Assembly (NCBI RefSeq): GCF_002160135.1
Contig: NZ_NFJZ01000007.1
Coordinates: 1 to 64,000 of the forward strand
Origin: Lachnoclostridium sp. An196
GTDB lineage: Bacteria; Bacillota; Clostridia; Lachnospirales; Lachnospiraceae
Direction of reading: 5' to 3'
Length of the DNA stretch: 64,000 nt
The notes beneath the pieces were generated by a model that made no database searches, was not told the origin of the DNA, and saw nothing but the letters and a program-made list of their open reading frames with translations. Of this stretch, positions 1 to 9,388 are shown piece by piece (positions within the stretch are counted from its first letter, which is position 1; each line of letters begins with the position of its first letter). The position numbers and the translations under genes are program-made.

Positions 1-2
1 CA

Positions 3-95
3 GAAGGAGAGATAACCATACCATGGATGTATGAAAGAGTAAATATCAACTGTGCAGAAGTAAACGCTACTACCCGTAGAAGAGGTGGAATTTAA
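3..95 (+). CDS. C-terminal end of an unidentified protein (5' end outside window)
   Basis: An open frame runs from the window edge to a TAA at 93-95 and encodes 30 residues ending in ATTRRRGGI. I do not recognise the family. That it is a real gene end is inferred from the uninterrupted frame and from the ordinary intergenic stretch that follows before the sortase gene. The short 96-179 spacer holds T-rich sequence but no convincing hairpin. Confidence 0.4.
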   Translation, partial: EGEITIPWMYERVNINCAEVNATTRRRGGI

Positions 96-179
96 AATTT
101 CATTTTTGGCTTAATGCGGCTGTCGTTTTTTTCGCTGGCTTTTTCACCCTGTATCTGGTAGAATAAAAGCGGTGATATT

Positions 180-1100
180 ATGGAACGAAAGACGAGAAAA
201 AAAATGAATCATAAAAAGGCGGTTTCACCGCAGACACGCGCATCACGCACTTCTTCCCGAACAGGCAGTCGGCTCACCGCTGCACAAAAACAGCGCAGAC
301 GGGAAGCGGCACGCAGACGGCGCATCCGATATCTGCTCTTGGGATTGGGCCTGGGCCTGGCGGCCTGCCTATTAATCTTCAGCATCTGGAAACTGGTAAA
401 TATTTTTACTGGATACAGCGCGGCAGATAAAGAATATGAAGATCTTCGCCAGTATGTACTGGAAGAGCCGGTATCCCCGGATGAAGCGGAGACAGAGACT
501 GTAGAAACGGAAGACGGGGAGACCACAGAACAGATTACAGTTCCCATGGAACGTATCGACCTGACTTCTTTACAGCAGATCAACTCCGACGCGGTGGGAT
601 GGATTGAGATCCCCGGCACTGTGATCAGTTATCCCCTGGTACATACCTCGGACAATGTATATTATCTGACTCATACCTTCCGGAAAGAAGAAAGCCGCAG
701 CGGCAGTATCTTCATAGAACATGCCAACAGCCCGGATTTTTCGGATCTGCACACGATCATTTACGGGCACAACATGAAAAACGGTTCCATGTTTGCGGGA
801 CTGAAAAATTACAGGAATGAGAGTTATTTTGAAAATCATCCTTATATCTATATTGATCTGGAAGACGGCTCTCACTGTTATCAGATTTTTTCCTGCCATG
901 AAGCTCCGGTAACAGATGTTTCTTATACAATCGGTTATGCGGCAGATGATGTTTACGCATCTTTCCTGGATGAGATCAAAGCATCATCTCTATATGACAC
1001 CGGAGTAGATGTGGGGACCGGTGATTCGGTTATCACTTTATCGACCTGCACCTCCAACGACGCAAACCGTTTTGTCGTACATGCCAAAAAAATATACTGA
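180..1100 (+). CDS. srtB: Class B sortase
   Basis: Membrane-anchored cysteine transpeptidase that would join sorting-signal proteins to peptidoglycan or assemble pili. The 306-residue product has a long Arg/Lys-rich cytoplasmic start (1-50), one membrane segment (about 51-73), an acidic linker, and a C-terminal sortase domain (about 128-306). The catalytic triad is visible: His197 in IYGHNMKNGSMF, Cys290 in LSTCTS and Arg297 in NRFVV. The YGHN and class B-type C-terminal motifs point to class B. The start fits a GGTGA ribosome site six bases upstream. No sortase substrate with an obvious sorting signal lies beside it, so its targets are elsewhere. The basic N-terminal tail of about 50 residues is longer than usual for SrtB. 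Confidence 0.9.
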   Translation: MERKTRKKMNHKKAVSPQTRASRTSSRTGSRLTAAQKQRRREAARRRRIRYLLLGLGLGLAACLLIFSIWKLVNIFTGYSAADKEYEDLRQYVLEEPVSPDEAETETVETEDGETTEQITVPMERIDLTSLQQINSDAVGWIEIPGTVISYPLVHTSDNVYYLTHTFRKEESRSGSIFIEHANSPDFSDLHTIIYGHNMKNGSMFAGLKNYRNESYFENHPYIYIDLEDGSHCYQIFSCHEAPVTDVSYTIGYAADDVYASFLDEIKASSLYDTGVDVGTGDSVITLSTCTSNDANRFVVHAKKIY

Positions 1101-1147
1101 TTGATCCCGCCGCCAGGCGGCATATATGGAGCTGTATACAAAAGAAG

Positions 1148-1183
1148 CCCTTCGGCCGTAAGTATTTATCCGGTCGAAGGGCA
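1148..1183 (+). terminator. Hairpin between sortase and AEC transporter genes
   Basis: A perfect 8-bp inverted repeat (GCCCTTCG at 1148-1155, CGAAGGGC at 1176-1183), extended inside by partial CCG pairing, sits in the 132-base gap. There is no good T-run on the plus side; the complementary strand has a weak TTCTTTT. It may end sortase transcription, but the missing U-tract makes this uncertain. Confidence 0.4.
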
Positions 1184-1232
1184 TCTTAACGCGTTCTTAA
1201 AAATATTATGTCAAAACACAGGAGTAATCTAT

Positions 1233-2183
1233 ATGGAATCTTTTTTATTCAGCTTAAATGCCACCATGCCCGTTTTTCTTGTTATGATCCTGGGATGGGT
1301 TCTCATGCGCGTCCATTTTTTCAGTGATGAATTTGTAAAAATCGCGGATAAATATGTCTTTAAAGTCGCCCTTCCGGTACTTCTTTTTGAAGATATTGCC
1401 ACCGCGGATATTACAGAGATTTTTGACCTTGCCTTTATCCTCTTCTGCATGATTTCCACCATTGTCATGTTCCTGGCGGTCTGGATCCTAAGCGCGCTGC
1501 TGATCCGGGATAAATCCATGGTAGGAGCCTTCGCCCAGGGCGCCGCCAGAGGAAGCGCCGCCATCCTGGGAATCGCGTTCGTACAAAACATCTACGGCGC
1601 CCCCGGTATGGCTCCGCTTATGATCGTATCCGCGGTCCCTTTTTATAATATCCTGTCAGTGGTGATCCTGACTTTCGGCTCCAGGGACCAGATCGGGATG
1701 GATAAAAAATCCCAGATCCGCGCCGCCTGCATCGGAGTGGCCAAAAATCCTATCATATGGGGCATCCTTGCCGGGCTGCCATTTGCCCTTCTGCATATCC
1801 GGATACCTGCCATTCCCTCCACAGCCATCTCCTATGTAGCCAATACGGCGACTCCCATCGCCCTTCTGACCATCGGAGCCGGCTTCCAGGGACGCCAGGC
1901 ACTCTCCAGGCTGAGGCCCGCACTGGCTGCCAGCTTCATCAAACTGATCGGGATTCCGGCTGTCTTTTTTCCTGTTGCTCTGCGCTTCGGCTTCCGGGGA
2001 AGCGAACTGGTAGCGATTCTGATCATGCTTGGCTCTCCCACTACAGTTTCCTGCTATATCATGGCCAAAAACATGGGAAACGATGAAGTCCTTACCTCCA
2101 GCATTATCGTTCTCGCCACTCTGTTTTCCTCCATAACGTTGACCGGATGGATCTGGTTTCTGCGTACACAGGGCCTGATCTGA
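1233..2183 (+). CDS. AEC (auxin efflux carrier) family permease
   Basis: Integral membrane transporter of the Mem_trans/AEC family, which in bacteria exports or exchanges organic acids; the substrate cannot be told from sequence. The 316-residue product has about ten hydrophobic segments in two halves, with the family's NPIIWG and conserved Gly/Pro-rich segments. The frame is open upstream to 1101, but the ATG at 1233 is chosen because AGGAG at 1220-1224 lies eight bases before it and the longer N-terminus is not membrane-like. It stands alone between the sortase and the murL-murD pair. Confidence 0.8.
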   Translation: MESFLFSLNATMPVFLVMILGWVLMRVHFFSDEFVKIADKYVFKVALPVLLFEDIATADITEIFDLAFILFCMISTIVMFLAVWILSALLIRDKSMVGAFAQGAARGSAAILGIAFVQNIYGAPGMAPLMIVSAVPFYNILSVVILTFGSRDQIGMDKKSQIRAACIGVAKNPIIWGILAGLPFALLHIRIPAIPSTAISYVANTATPIALLTIGAGFQGRQALSRLRPALAASFIKLIGIPAVFFPVALRFGFRGSELVAILIMLGSPTTVSCYIMAKNMGNDEVLTSSIIVLATLFSSITLTGWIWFLRTQGLI

Positions 2184-2233
2184 AGCCGCCGCAGATGCTT
2201 TTTCGCTGCCTTTCTATTTTGGGCGGTCTGTGA

Positions 2234-2313
2234 TATAATGTAACGTAACAGTTCAGGACGGCGAAAAAACGGGGACAAAAGCAGGCGTTAAATGTGCCGT
2301 CCTGAACTATTAC
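2234..2313 (+). promoter_or_regulatory. Promoter plus long hairpin, copy A of a two-copy element
   Basis: A -10 box TATAAT (2234-2239) is followed after five bases by an 18-bp stem with one mismatch: 2245-2262 pairs with 2296-2313 around a 33-base loop. The stem begins CGTAAC-AGTTCAGGACGGC. The same TATAAT-GTANCGTAAC-RGTTCAGGACGGC arrangement recurs at 7323-7375. It lies just upstream of the murL ribosome site, so it would be the 5' untranslated region of the murL-murD message. Confidence 0.65.
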
Positions 2314-2338
2314 AATGTTCAGAAAAAGGAGCTTTTCT

Positions 2339-3724
2339 ATGAAAACCTATGAATCCTGCCGGCGTGAATTTCCGGTCTTTTTGTATAAAAATTATACAGT
2401 GGAGGATGAAAACTCCGAACTGCGGGTAACCTATCACTTTGAGATCCCCGGATTATCCTCTTTTGATCCTGTCTGGCGTTTTCCGAAAAAGGATACTATA
2501 CCCCTTCAGGCCGAAGGAAACCTTACCCTTCAGAAAATGCTGTTTGGTCTTGGCATGGTAGAACTGATCAGCTACTGGAAGATCGCCTGCCCGCCGGAAG
2601 TCAGAGTCCAGTGCGGTCCTCTTTCTCCGGAACAGATCCGCTGGTGGAAAGATCTGTACTTTCTTGGACTGGGAGAATTTTTCTATACCAACGGGATCCA
2701 GGCAGATTCGGATACTTTTATGAACCTGCGCGCAGATGCACCTGAACTTCCAGGAGTTCCCCGTCCCGCTTCAGAGGCGGACGGATGTCTGATCCCCATC
2801 GGCGGCGGCAAAGACTCCGCCTGCACGATTGAACTGCTGAAAAAAAGCGGCCTGAAACTGAAAACCTATATCATTAATCCCAGAGGAGCCACTCTGGAGA
2901 CGGTCCGTGTTTCCGGCCTGTCCATAGATGACAGCATCCATGCCGGACGCACCCTGGACAGACGGATGCTGGAGCTGAATCAGGAAGGTTATCTTAACGG
3001 GCATACGCCGTTCTCCGCGCTTGTAGCTTTTTCTTCCCTGATCACGGCGTATCTGCACAATTTAAAATATATTGCCCTGTCCAATGAGGCCAGCGCCAAC
3101 GAAAGCACGGTTGCCGGAAGTACCGTCAATCATCAGTACTCCAAAAGTTTTAAATTTGAGCAGGATTTTCATAATTACGAGAAAGAATATATACAGAGCG
3201 GCATCTACTATTTCAGCATGCTCCGTCCTCTGTCGGAATTCCAGATCGCAGAATATTTTTCAAGGCACCCTGCTTATCATGAGGTCTTCCGCAGCTGCAA
3301 CGTGGGAAGCAAACAGGATATCTGGTGCGGCCATTGTCCGAAATGTCTGTTCGTCTTCCTGATCCTGTCACCATTTCTCAGCCACAGTCGGCTGACAGAA
3401 ATTTTCGGTACAGATATGCTGGAAGACAGATCCATGCTGGAAGACTTTCAGAAACTGACCGGACTGACAGAAGAAAAACCTTTCGAATGTGTGGGAAGCC
3501 GGGACGAGGTAAACGCTGCCATCTGTCTGACCATCGAACAGATGGAGACTTCCGGCGCTGCGCTGCCCGCCCTGCTGAAATGGTACCGCGCGCAGCCGCT
3601 TTTTGAATCCGCGTTTCCGCACCGGCACGACTACGATTCTTTCTATGACAGGAATCATCTGCTGCCGTCCGCGTTTTTAAAGATTTTATCCGACGAATGC
3701 TATGGAGGAACACTGCCTTGCTGA
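2339..3724 (+). CDS. murL: Probable UDP-MurNAc-L-Ala-L-Glu epimerase (MurL-like PP-loop protein)
   Basis: In Xanthomonas, MurL inverts the terminal L-Glu of UDP-MurNAc-L-Ala-L-Glu to D-Glu using ATP, after MurD2 has added L-Glu. This 461-residue protein has the features expected: a unique N-terminal part (1-145), an adenine-nucleotide alpha-hydrolase PP-loop IPIGGGKDS at 152-160, an ANEST segment, and a C-terminal cysteine cluster (C-x8-C-x2-C-x2-C near 328-344). The partner gene murD overlaps its end, as in the Xanthomonas pair. The ATG at 2339 is preferred over one at 2315 because AAAAGGAG lies seven bases upstream. The assignment rests on the PP-loop plus murD linkage; another ATP-dependent ligase-like role is possible. 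Confidence 0.7.
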   Translation: MKTYESCRREFPVFLYKNYTVEDENSELRVTYHFEIPGLSSFDPVWRFPKKDTIPLQAEGNLTLQKMLFGLGMVELISYWKIACPPEVRVQCGPLSPEQIRWWKDLYFLGLGEFFYTNGIQADSDTFMNLRADAPELPGVPRPASEADGCLIPIGGGKDSACTIELLKKSGLKLKTYIINPRGATLETVRVSGLSIDDSIHAGRTLDRRMLELNQEGYLNGHTPFSALVAFSSLITAYLHNLKYIALSNEASANESTVAGSTVNHQYSKSFKFEQDFHNYEKEYIQSGIYYFSMLRPLSEFQIAEYFSRHPAYHEVFRSCNVGSKQDIWCGHCPKCLFVFLILSPFLSHSRLTEIFGTDMLEDRSMLEDFQKLTGLTEEKPFECVGSRDEVNAAICLTIEQMETSGAALPALLKWYRAQPLFESAFPHRHDYDSFYDRNHLLPSAFLKILSDECYGGTLPC

Positions 3725-5049
3725 AATTACTGCATGCTTTGATTAAGCAGAAAAATGTCCTGGTTCTTGGATACGGACGGGAAGGAAAATCCACGCTGCG
3801 CCGCCTGCTGCAGGCGGGAGGCGCGGCTTCTGTCACTGTGGCAGACCAAAACGAAGTTCATCCTGAGAATGCGTCCGTATCCGTAATATCCGGTCCTGAT
3901 TATCTGGATATCCTGGACCGCTATGATGTCGTTTTCAAAAGCCCGGGTATCGTACTTCCAAAAAATCCGGAGGCATATACCTGCCTGATCACTTCCCAGA
4001 TGGAAATCTTTTTCCAGGCTTATCGGGATCGGATCATCGGTATCACCGGAACCAAAGGAAAAAGTACTACCACTACCCTGCTCTATCACATTCTGAAAGA
4101 AAGCGGGCAGAATGTGGTACTGGCCGGAAATATCGGCATACCGGCCTTTGACATTTTAGAAGAGATCGGGCCGGATACTTCTATTGTCTGCGAACTGTCC
4201 TGCCACCAGCTGGAATATATCCATGTGTCTCCCCATATGGCCGTCCTTCTGAATATCCACGAAGAGCATCTGGACCATTACGGCACCATGGAAAAATATG
4301 TGCATTCCAAGCAGCAGATTTATTTTCACCAGACGCCGGATGATCTGTTGTTCTGCGGGATGGATGTACTCCCGGCGGAAGGAACCTGCCTCTCACAGAT
4401 CTATACCGTCTCTGATACATCTGTACAGGCAGATATTCGTCTTTCAGGGACATGCATTCATTACGGACAGCACAGCTATCAGATACCCGCAGATGATATC
4501 CACCTTTTAGGCCACCACAATCATCTGGATATTGCTTTTGTCTACGCTGTCTGCCATGTACTGAATCTCTCCGACAGGGACTTTGACCGGGGACTGAGAA
4601 GTTATGAGCCTCTCCCCCACCGGCTGCATTTTGCCGGTATCCGGGATGGCGTGCGTTACTACGACGACTCCATCTCCACCATCTGTGACACCACAATCCA
4701 GGCACTCAAAAGTGTTCCGTCCGTCGGAAGCGTCCTGATCGGCGGCATGGACCGTGGAATTGACTACGGGGATCTGATCCGTTTCCTGTCGGAAGACCAG
4801 GTGCCGCACATCATTCTGATGGAAGCCACCGGAAAACGCATTCTGGACGAAATCCATCGTGAATATCCGGATTTCCGACATCCGGAACGGCTGCATCCTG
4901 TGAAGGATTTAAAAGAGGCGGTCGCCTGCGCCAGAGAAGTGACGCCGAAAGGCTCCGCCTGTATCCTGTCTCCTGCCGCCGCCAGCTATGGCATTTTCAA
5001 AAACTTCGAAGACCGCGGAGACCGGTTCATTCAATATGTTTTTTCCTGA
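3718..5049 (+). CDS. murD: UDP-N-acetylmuramoyl-L-alanine-glutamate ligase (MurD/MurD2 type)
   Basis: Mur ligase that adds glutamate to UDP-MurNAc-L-Ala in the cytoplasm. The 443-residue product has an N-terminal UDP-binding fold with VLGYGREGKS, the ATP-binding GITGTKGKSTTT motif (about 108-119), a central HLDHYG/NHLD region and a C-terminal domain with DDSISTICDTTIQAL. I place the start at TTG 3718, nine bases after GGAGG (3704-3708), overlapping the murL stop by seven bases; an ATG at 3697 would lie before that ribosome site. Translational coupling to murL is expected. If murL is correct, this enzyme may prefer L-Glu (MurD2) rather than D-Glu; sequence alone does not settle this. A second, dcw-type murD may exist elsewhere. 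Confidence 0.88.
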   Translation: MLKLLHALIKQKNVLVLGYGREGKSTLRRLLQAGGAASVTVADQNEVHPENASVSVISGPDYLDILDRYDVVFKSPGIVLPKNPEAYTCLITSQMEIFFQAYRDRIIGITGTKGKSTTTTLLYHILKESGQNVVLAGNIGIPAFDILEEIGPDTSIVCELSCHQLEYIHVSPHMAVLLNIHEEHLDHYGTMEKYVHSKQQIYFHQTPDDLLFCGMDVLPAEGTCLSQIYTVSDTSVQADIRLSGTCIHYGQHSYQIPADDIHLLGHHNHLDIAFVYAVCHVLNLSDRDFDRGLRSYEPLPHRLHFAGIRDGVRYYDDSISTICDTTIQALKSVPSVGSVLIGGMDRGIDYGDLIRFLSEDQVPHIILMEATGKRILDEIHREYPDFRHPERLHPVKDLKEAVACAREVTPKGSACILSPAAASYGIFKNFEDRGDRFIQYVFS

Positions 5050-5053
5050 AACT

Positions 5054-5094
5054 ATCATACCGCTGCCGGGAAAGGATCCCGACAGCGGTATGAT
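5054..5094. terminator. Bidirectional hairpin between convergent murD and glpK
   Basis: A perfect 12-bp stem (ATCATACCGCTG at 5054-5065, CAGCGGTATGAT at 5083-5094) continues inward with a 4-bp CGGG/CCCG stem. It fills the 62-base gap between convergent genes. Neither side has a strong T-run, so termination efficiency is uncertain. Confidence 0.65.
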
Positions 5095-5111
5095 ATATCT
5101 GATCTGTTGTA

Positions 5112-6635
<1,524 letters not shown>

Positions 6636-6646
6636 TTACGTATGTT

Positions 6647-7234
6647 CTATTTGGACAATTCGACGATGATGTCCACACAGCCCTCAATGCCGAATTCGCT
6701 GCTGTCCAGACACAAGTGATAATTCTGGGAAAGTCCCCATTCCCGGTCTGTATAGTAGCGGTAATTGACGCTTCTCTTTTTGTCTTTATCCATCAGACGC
6801 TTTTCCGGCTTCTCGGAAGTCTCCCCGTACAGACGTACAATCCGCTCCGCCCGGTCTTTGAGCGGCGCATGGACAAACACATGCAGACAGTCTCCACGGT
6901 CTTTCAGGATATAGTCCGCGCATCTTCCCACGATCACGCAGTTTCCTTTCTCCGCCAGATCCAGGATGATCTTTCTCTGCTCCATCCAGATATAATCCTG
7001 CATGGCCATGCCATTCACTGTACGCCCCAGAAACGCATAGGAGAAAAGACTGTTCCCCGGCGCCTGCTCTCCGTACCTCTCAATAAACCCTTTGGAAAAA
7101 CCGGTCCCTTCCGCGATCTTTTCAATCAGATCCTTGTCATAATACTCATACCCCAGTTTGTCAGCCACCAGTTTGGCGATCGTCCTTCCGCCGCTTCCAA
7201 ACTCTCTGCTGACAGTGATGATACGTCTGCTCAT
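6647..7234 (-). CDS. Cytidylate kinase-like family protein
   Basis: P-loop nucleoside-monophosphate-kinase-like protein (AAA_26 type) of 195 residues. The Walker A-like loop is SREFGSGGRTIA near the N-terminus, followed by YYDKDLIEKIA, an Arg-containing VGRCADYIL strand and a LID-type KDRAERIVRLYG region. The natural substrate of this clostridial family is not established; CMP kinase activity is only a guess from the fold. The ATG at 7234 is six bases after AAAAGGGGG; an ATG two codons earlier abuts that site. It is transcribed from a promoter with TACAAT (7276-7281) and a -35 box at 7299-7304 shared with the divergent gene. Confidence 0.8.
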   Translation of the reverse strand: MSRRIITVSREFGSGGRTIAKLVADKLGYEYYDKDLIEKIAEGTGFSKGFIERYGEQAPGNSLFSYAFLGRTVNGMAMQDYIWMEQRKIILDLAEKGNCVIVGRCADYILKDRGDCLHVFVHAPLKDRAERIVRLYGETSEKPEKRLMDKDKKRSVNYRYYTDREWGLSQNYHLCLDSSEFGIEGCVDIIVELSK

Positions 7235-7275
7235 ATACATCCCCCTTTTCCCTGAGCAATATTTTTGCTGTCTTT

Positions 7276-7375
7276 ATTGTACCACAAGACCCAAAGGATT
7301 GCAAAAATCAAAGAGCCTCTGCTATAATGTATCGTAACGGTTCAGGACGGCGGTAAAGATGTCCTGAACTGTTGC
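7276..7375. promoter_or_regulatory. Divergent promoters sharing one TTGCAA -35 box, plus hairpin copy B
   Basis: TTGCAA (7299-7304) is its own reverse complement. On the plus strand it is 18 bases from TATAAT (7323-7328); on the minus strand it is 17 bases from TACAAT (7281-7276). Downstream on the plus strand, 7334-7348 pairs with 7361-7375 in a 15-bp stem (two G-U pairs) with a 12-base loop. The stem sequence GTTCAGGAC and the bases before it match the element at 2234-2313. Confidence 0.7.
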
Positions 7376-7404
7376 AATATAAAAAACAACATGGAGCAAG
7401 ACTT

Positions 7405-8538
7405 ATGAACAAAAACAAGACATCCACAATTTCCGTTCTGTTAATCCTGATGCTGGCATTTTCCGCTTTTACCGGCTGCTCGGCAGGCAGCTTTTCCGAC
7501 ACTGCCGCTCCACCGGATGCGGAAACTGTGACAGAGATCTCGGATACATCCTCTGATGACGCGGATCCCCTCCGTGTCTATTTTCTTGATGTGGGGCAGG
7601 GCGACTGTACTGTTCTGACTCAGGGAGACTCTGCGATGCTGATCGACGCAGGTGAAAACGATAAAGGAACTGCCGTCCAGTCTTATCTGGAATATCTGGG
7701 AATAGACAATCTGGATTACGCAGTGCTGACACATCCGGATTCAGACCATATTGGCGGCGCGGATGTAGTCCTCTATAAGTTCGGCTGCGATACCATCCTG
7801 ATGCCGGACGCGGAGACGGACACAAAAACATACGATGAAGTAATACAGGCAATGAATGCCAAAGGTGAATCCGCTGTTCACCCTTCTCCCGGCGATATCT
7901 ACGAATTTGGGGAAGCTTCTTTTACCATATTGGCGCCTGTGCAGAGCTATGACGACAACAATAACAATTCCATTGTTCTGCGTCTGGATTACGGAGAAAA
8001 TTCTTTTCTGTTTACCGGCGATGCGGAAAGCCAGGCCGAAGCAGATATTCTCGCTTCCGGCGCGGACGTGGATGCAGACGTACTTAAAGCAGGCCATCAT
8101 GGAAGCAGCACTTCCACCAGCGACGAATTTCTGGCTGCTGTATCACCGGAATACGCGGTAATCAGCTGCGGCGAAGACAACTCCTACGGGCACCCTCACG
8201 CAGAGACGCTGAATAAACTCCGCCAGAACGGGATCACCGTATTCCGGACCGACGAGCAGGGCACCATCGTCGCGGAATCAGACGGGCAGGAAATCACCTG
8301 GAGCAGTTCTCCGTCCGATTCCTGGCAATCCGGAGAACCTTCCGAAGCAGATACCGCCGCGCCTCCCTCCCTGAACCAGGAGGTGACATATGTATTAAAT
8401 ACCAACACCATGAAATTTCACCTTCCCGACTGCAGCAGCGCCGACGATATCGCAGACCAGAACCGCGAAACCACGGATCAGACTCGGGACGAACTGATTG
8501 CCGAAGGCTATGAGCCCTGCGGAAGATGCAATCCGTAA
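7405..8538 (+). CDS. Lipoprotein metallo-beta-lactamase (ComEC hydrolase-like) with C-terminal Cys-rich domain
   Basis: Predicted extracellular membrane-anchored hydrolase of 377 residues. A signal peptide ends in a lipobox-like AFTGC with Cys25 as the lipidation site. A metallo-beta-lactamase fold (about 55-300) carries LDVGQGD, LTHPDSDHIGG and GHHGSSTSTS, as in the hydrolase domain of ComEC and related competence-type proteins. The last 50 residues (YVLNTNTMKFHLPDC ... CGRC) form a small cysteine domain common at the end of secreted clostridial nucleases. The start at 7405 is preferred over 7372 because the signal peptide begins there and TGGAGC lies just upstream. A role in extracellular nucleic acid breakdown is inferred. 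Confidence 0.85.
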   Translation: MNKNKTSTISVLLILMLAFSAFTGCSAGSFSDTAAPPDAETVTEISDTSSDDADPLRVYFLDVGQGDCTVLTQGDSAMLIDAGENDKGTAVQSYLEYLGIDNLDYAVLTHPDSDHIGGADVVLYKFGCDTILMPDAETDTKTYDEVIQAMNAKGESAVHPSPGDIYEFGEASFTILAPVQSYDDNNNNSIVLRLDYGENSFLFTGDAESQAEADILASGADVDADVLKAGHHGSSTSTSDEFLAAVSPEYAVISCGEDNSYGHPHAETLNKLRQNGITVFRTDEQGTIVAESDGQEITWSSSPSDSWQSGEPSEADTAAPPSLNQEVTYVLNTNTMKFHLPDCSSADDIADQNRETTDQTRDELIAEGYEPCGRCNP

Positions 8539-8546
8539 AAAATAAT

Positions 8547-8575
8547 TTGCCTTTCTTGAAATTTATCCCTATAAT
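8547..8575 (+). promoter_or_regulatory. SigA-type promoter of the S1-domain gene
   Basis: TTGCCT (8547-8552), a 17-base spacer and TATAAT (8570-8575) lie 38 bases before the start codon, directly after the metallo-beta-lactamase gene. Confidence 0.7.
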
Positions 8576-8612
8576 AGGGGCATAGTAATTTATTCAAAGG
8601 AGATATAATACC

Positions 8613-9323
8613 ATGGACGAAAAACTGACTATGGACGATCTTTCAGAAGAACTGGAAGCGTCCTACAAAGCTGCGGAAGAAGCAGGCACAGACGATGCAG
8701 AAGATCTGGATCCCACCTGGGCTACCCTGAAACAATATCTGAATGACAAAACGGAACTGACCGTCAAGATCGGCGGCGTCGTAAATTCCGGTGTTGTTGC
8801 ATATGTAGAGGGCATACGCGGATTTATCCCTGCATCCCGCCTTTCTCTGGAACATGTGGAGGATCTGAACGAATGGCTTGGCAAAAAGATCAAAGTCCGT
8901 GTCATCACCGCTGATCCCGACAAAAAGAAACTGGTGCTCTCCGCAAGGGAGATCCTGAGAGAAGAACGTGACGCAAAACGCCAGGAAGAGTTCGACAAGA
9001 TCCAGGTAGGAGATGTGCTGGAAGGAACGGTTGAGACCCTGAAGGATTACGGCGCGTTTATCCGTTTGCAGGGAGGTTTGTCCGGTCTGGTACATGTATC
9101 CCAGATCTCGGATAAGAGGATCCCGACTCCCGCGAAAGTACTGAATGTGGGAGACCCTGTGACGGTAAAAGTCATCGCCATCAAAGACGGGAAGCTGTCC
9201 CTCAGCATGAAAGCGCTTCTTCACAAAGAAGAAGAACAGGAAGAAAAGACGGATTACAGACTGCCCAAGAGTGAAAAGATTTCTACGAATCTGGGTTCTC
9301 TGCTCTCCAAACTGAATCTGTAA
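8613..9323 (+). CDS. S1 RNA-binding domain protein (small S1-like)
   Basis: RNA-binding protein of 236 residues with an acidic start (1-40) and two OB-fold S1 repeats, about 48-113 (VVNSGVVAYVEGIRGFIPASRL) and 131-200 (VLEGTVETLKDYGAFIRLQGG). The second repeat carries the DYGAFIRL and GLVHVSQIS signature of ribosomal S1 repeats. With only two repeats it is shorter than true ribosomal S1; such short proteins are common in Clostridia and probably assist translation or RNA turnover. It has its own promoter and a terminator behind it, so it is monocistronic. Confidence 0.85.
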   Translation: MDEKLTMDDLSEELEASYKAAEEAGTDDAEDLDPTWATLKQYLNDKTELTVKIGGVVNSGVVAYVEGIRGFIPASRLSLEHVEDLNEWLGKKIKVRVITADPDKKKLVLSAREILREERDAKRQEEFDKIQVGDVLEGTVETLKDYGAFIRLQGGLSGLVHVSQISDKRIPTPAKVLNVGDPVTVKVIAIKDGKLSLSMKALLHKEEEQEEKTDYRLPKSEKISTNLGSLLSKLNL

Positions 9324-9342
9324 AAAACATCCGAATACAGAT

Positions 9343-9388
9343 ACGCCGCCATACAGCCATGCAAAACGCTGTATGACGGCGTCATTTT
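9343..9388 (+). terminator. Terminator of the S1-domain gene
   Basis: A 15-bp stem with one mismatch (9343-9357 with 9368-9382) is followed by ATTTTAT. It lies between convergent genes and touches the end of the MATE gene. Confidence 0.8.

Noticed and set aside
1101-1232. Longer N-terminus for the AEC permease
   Set aside because: It would translate the intergenic hairpin; a good ribosome site supports 1233.
3378-3836. Minus-strand 152-residue frame over the murL-murD overlap
   Set aside because: Shadow of two well-supported genes; basic, low-complexity product without motifs.
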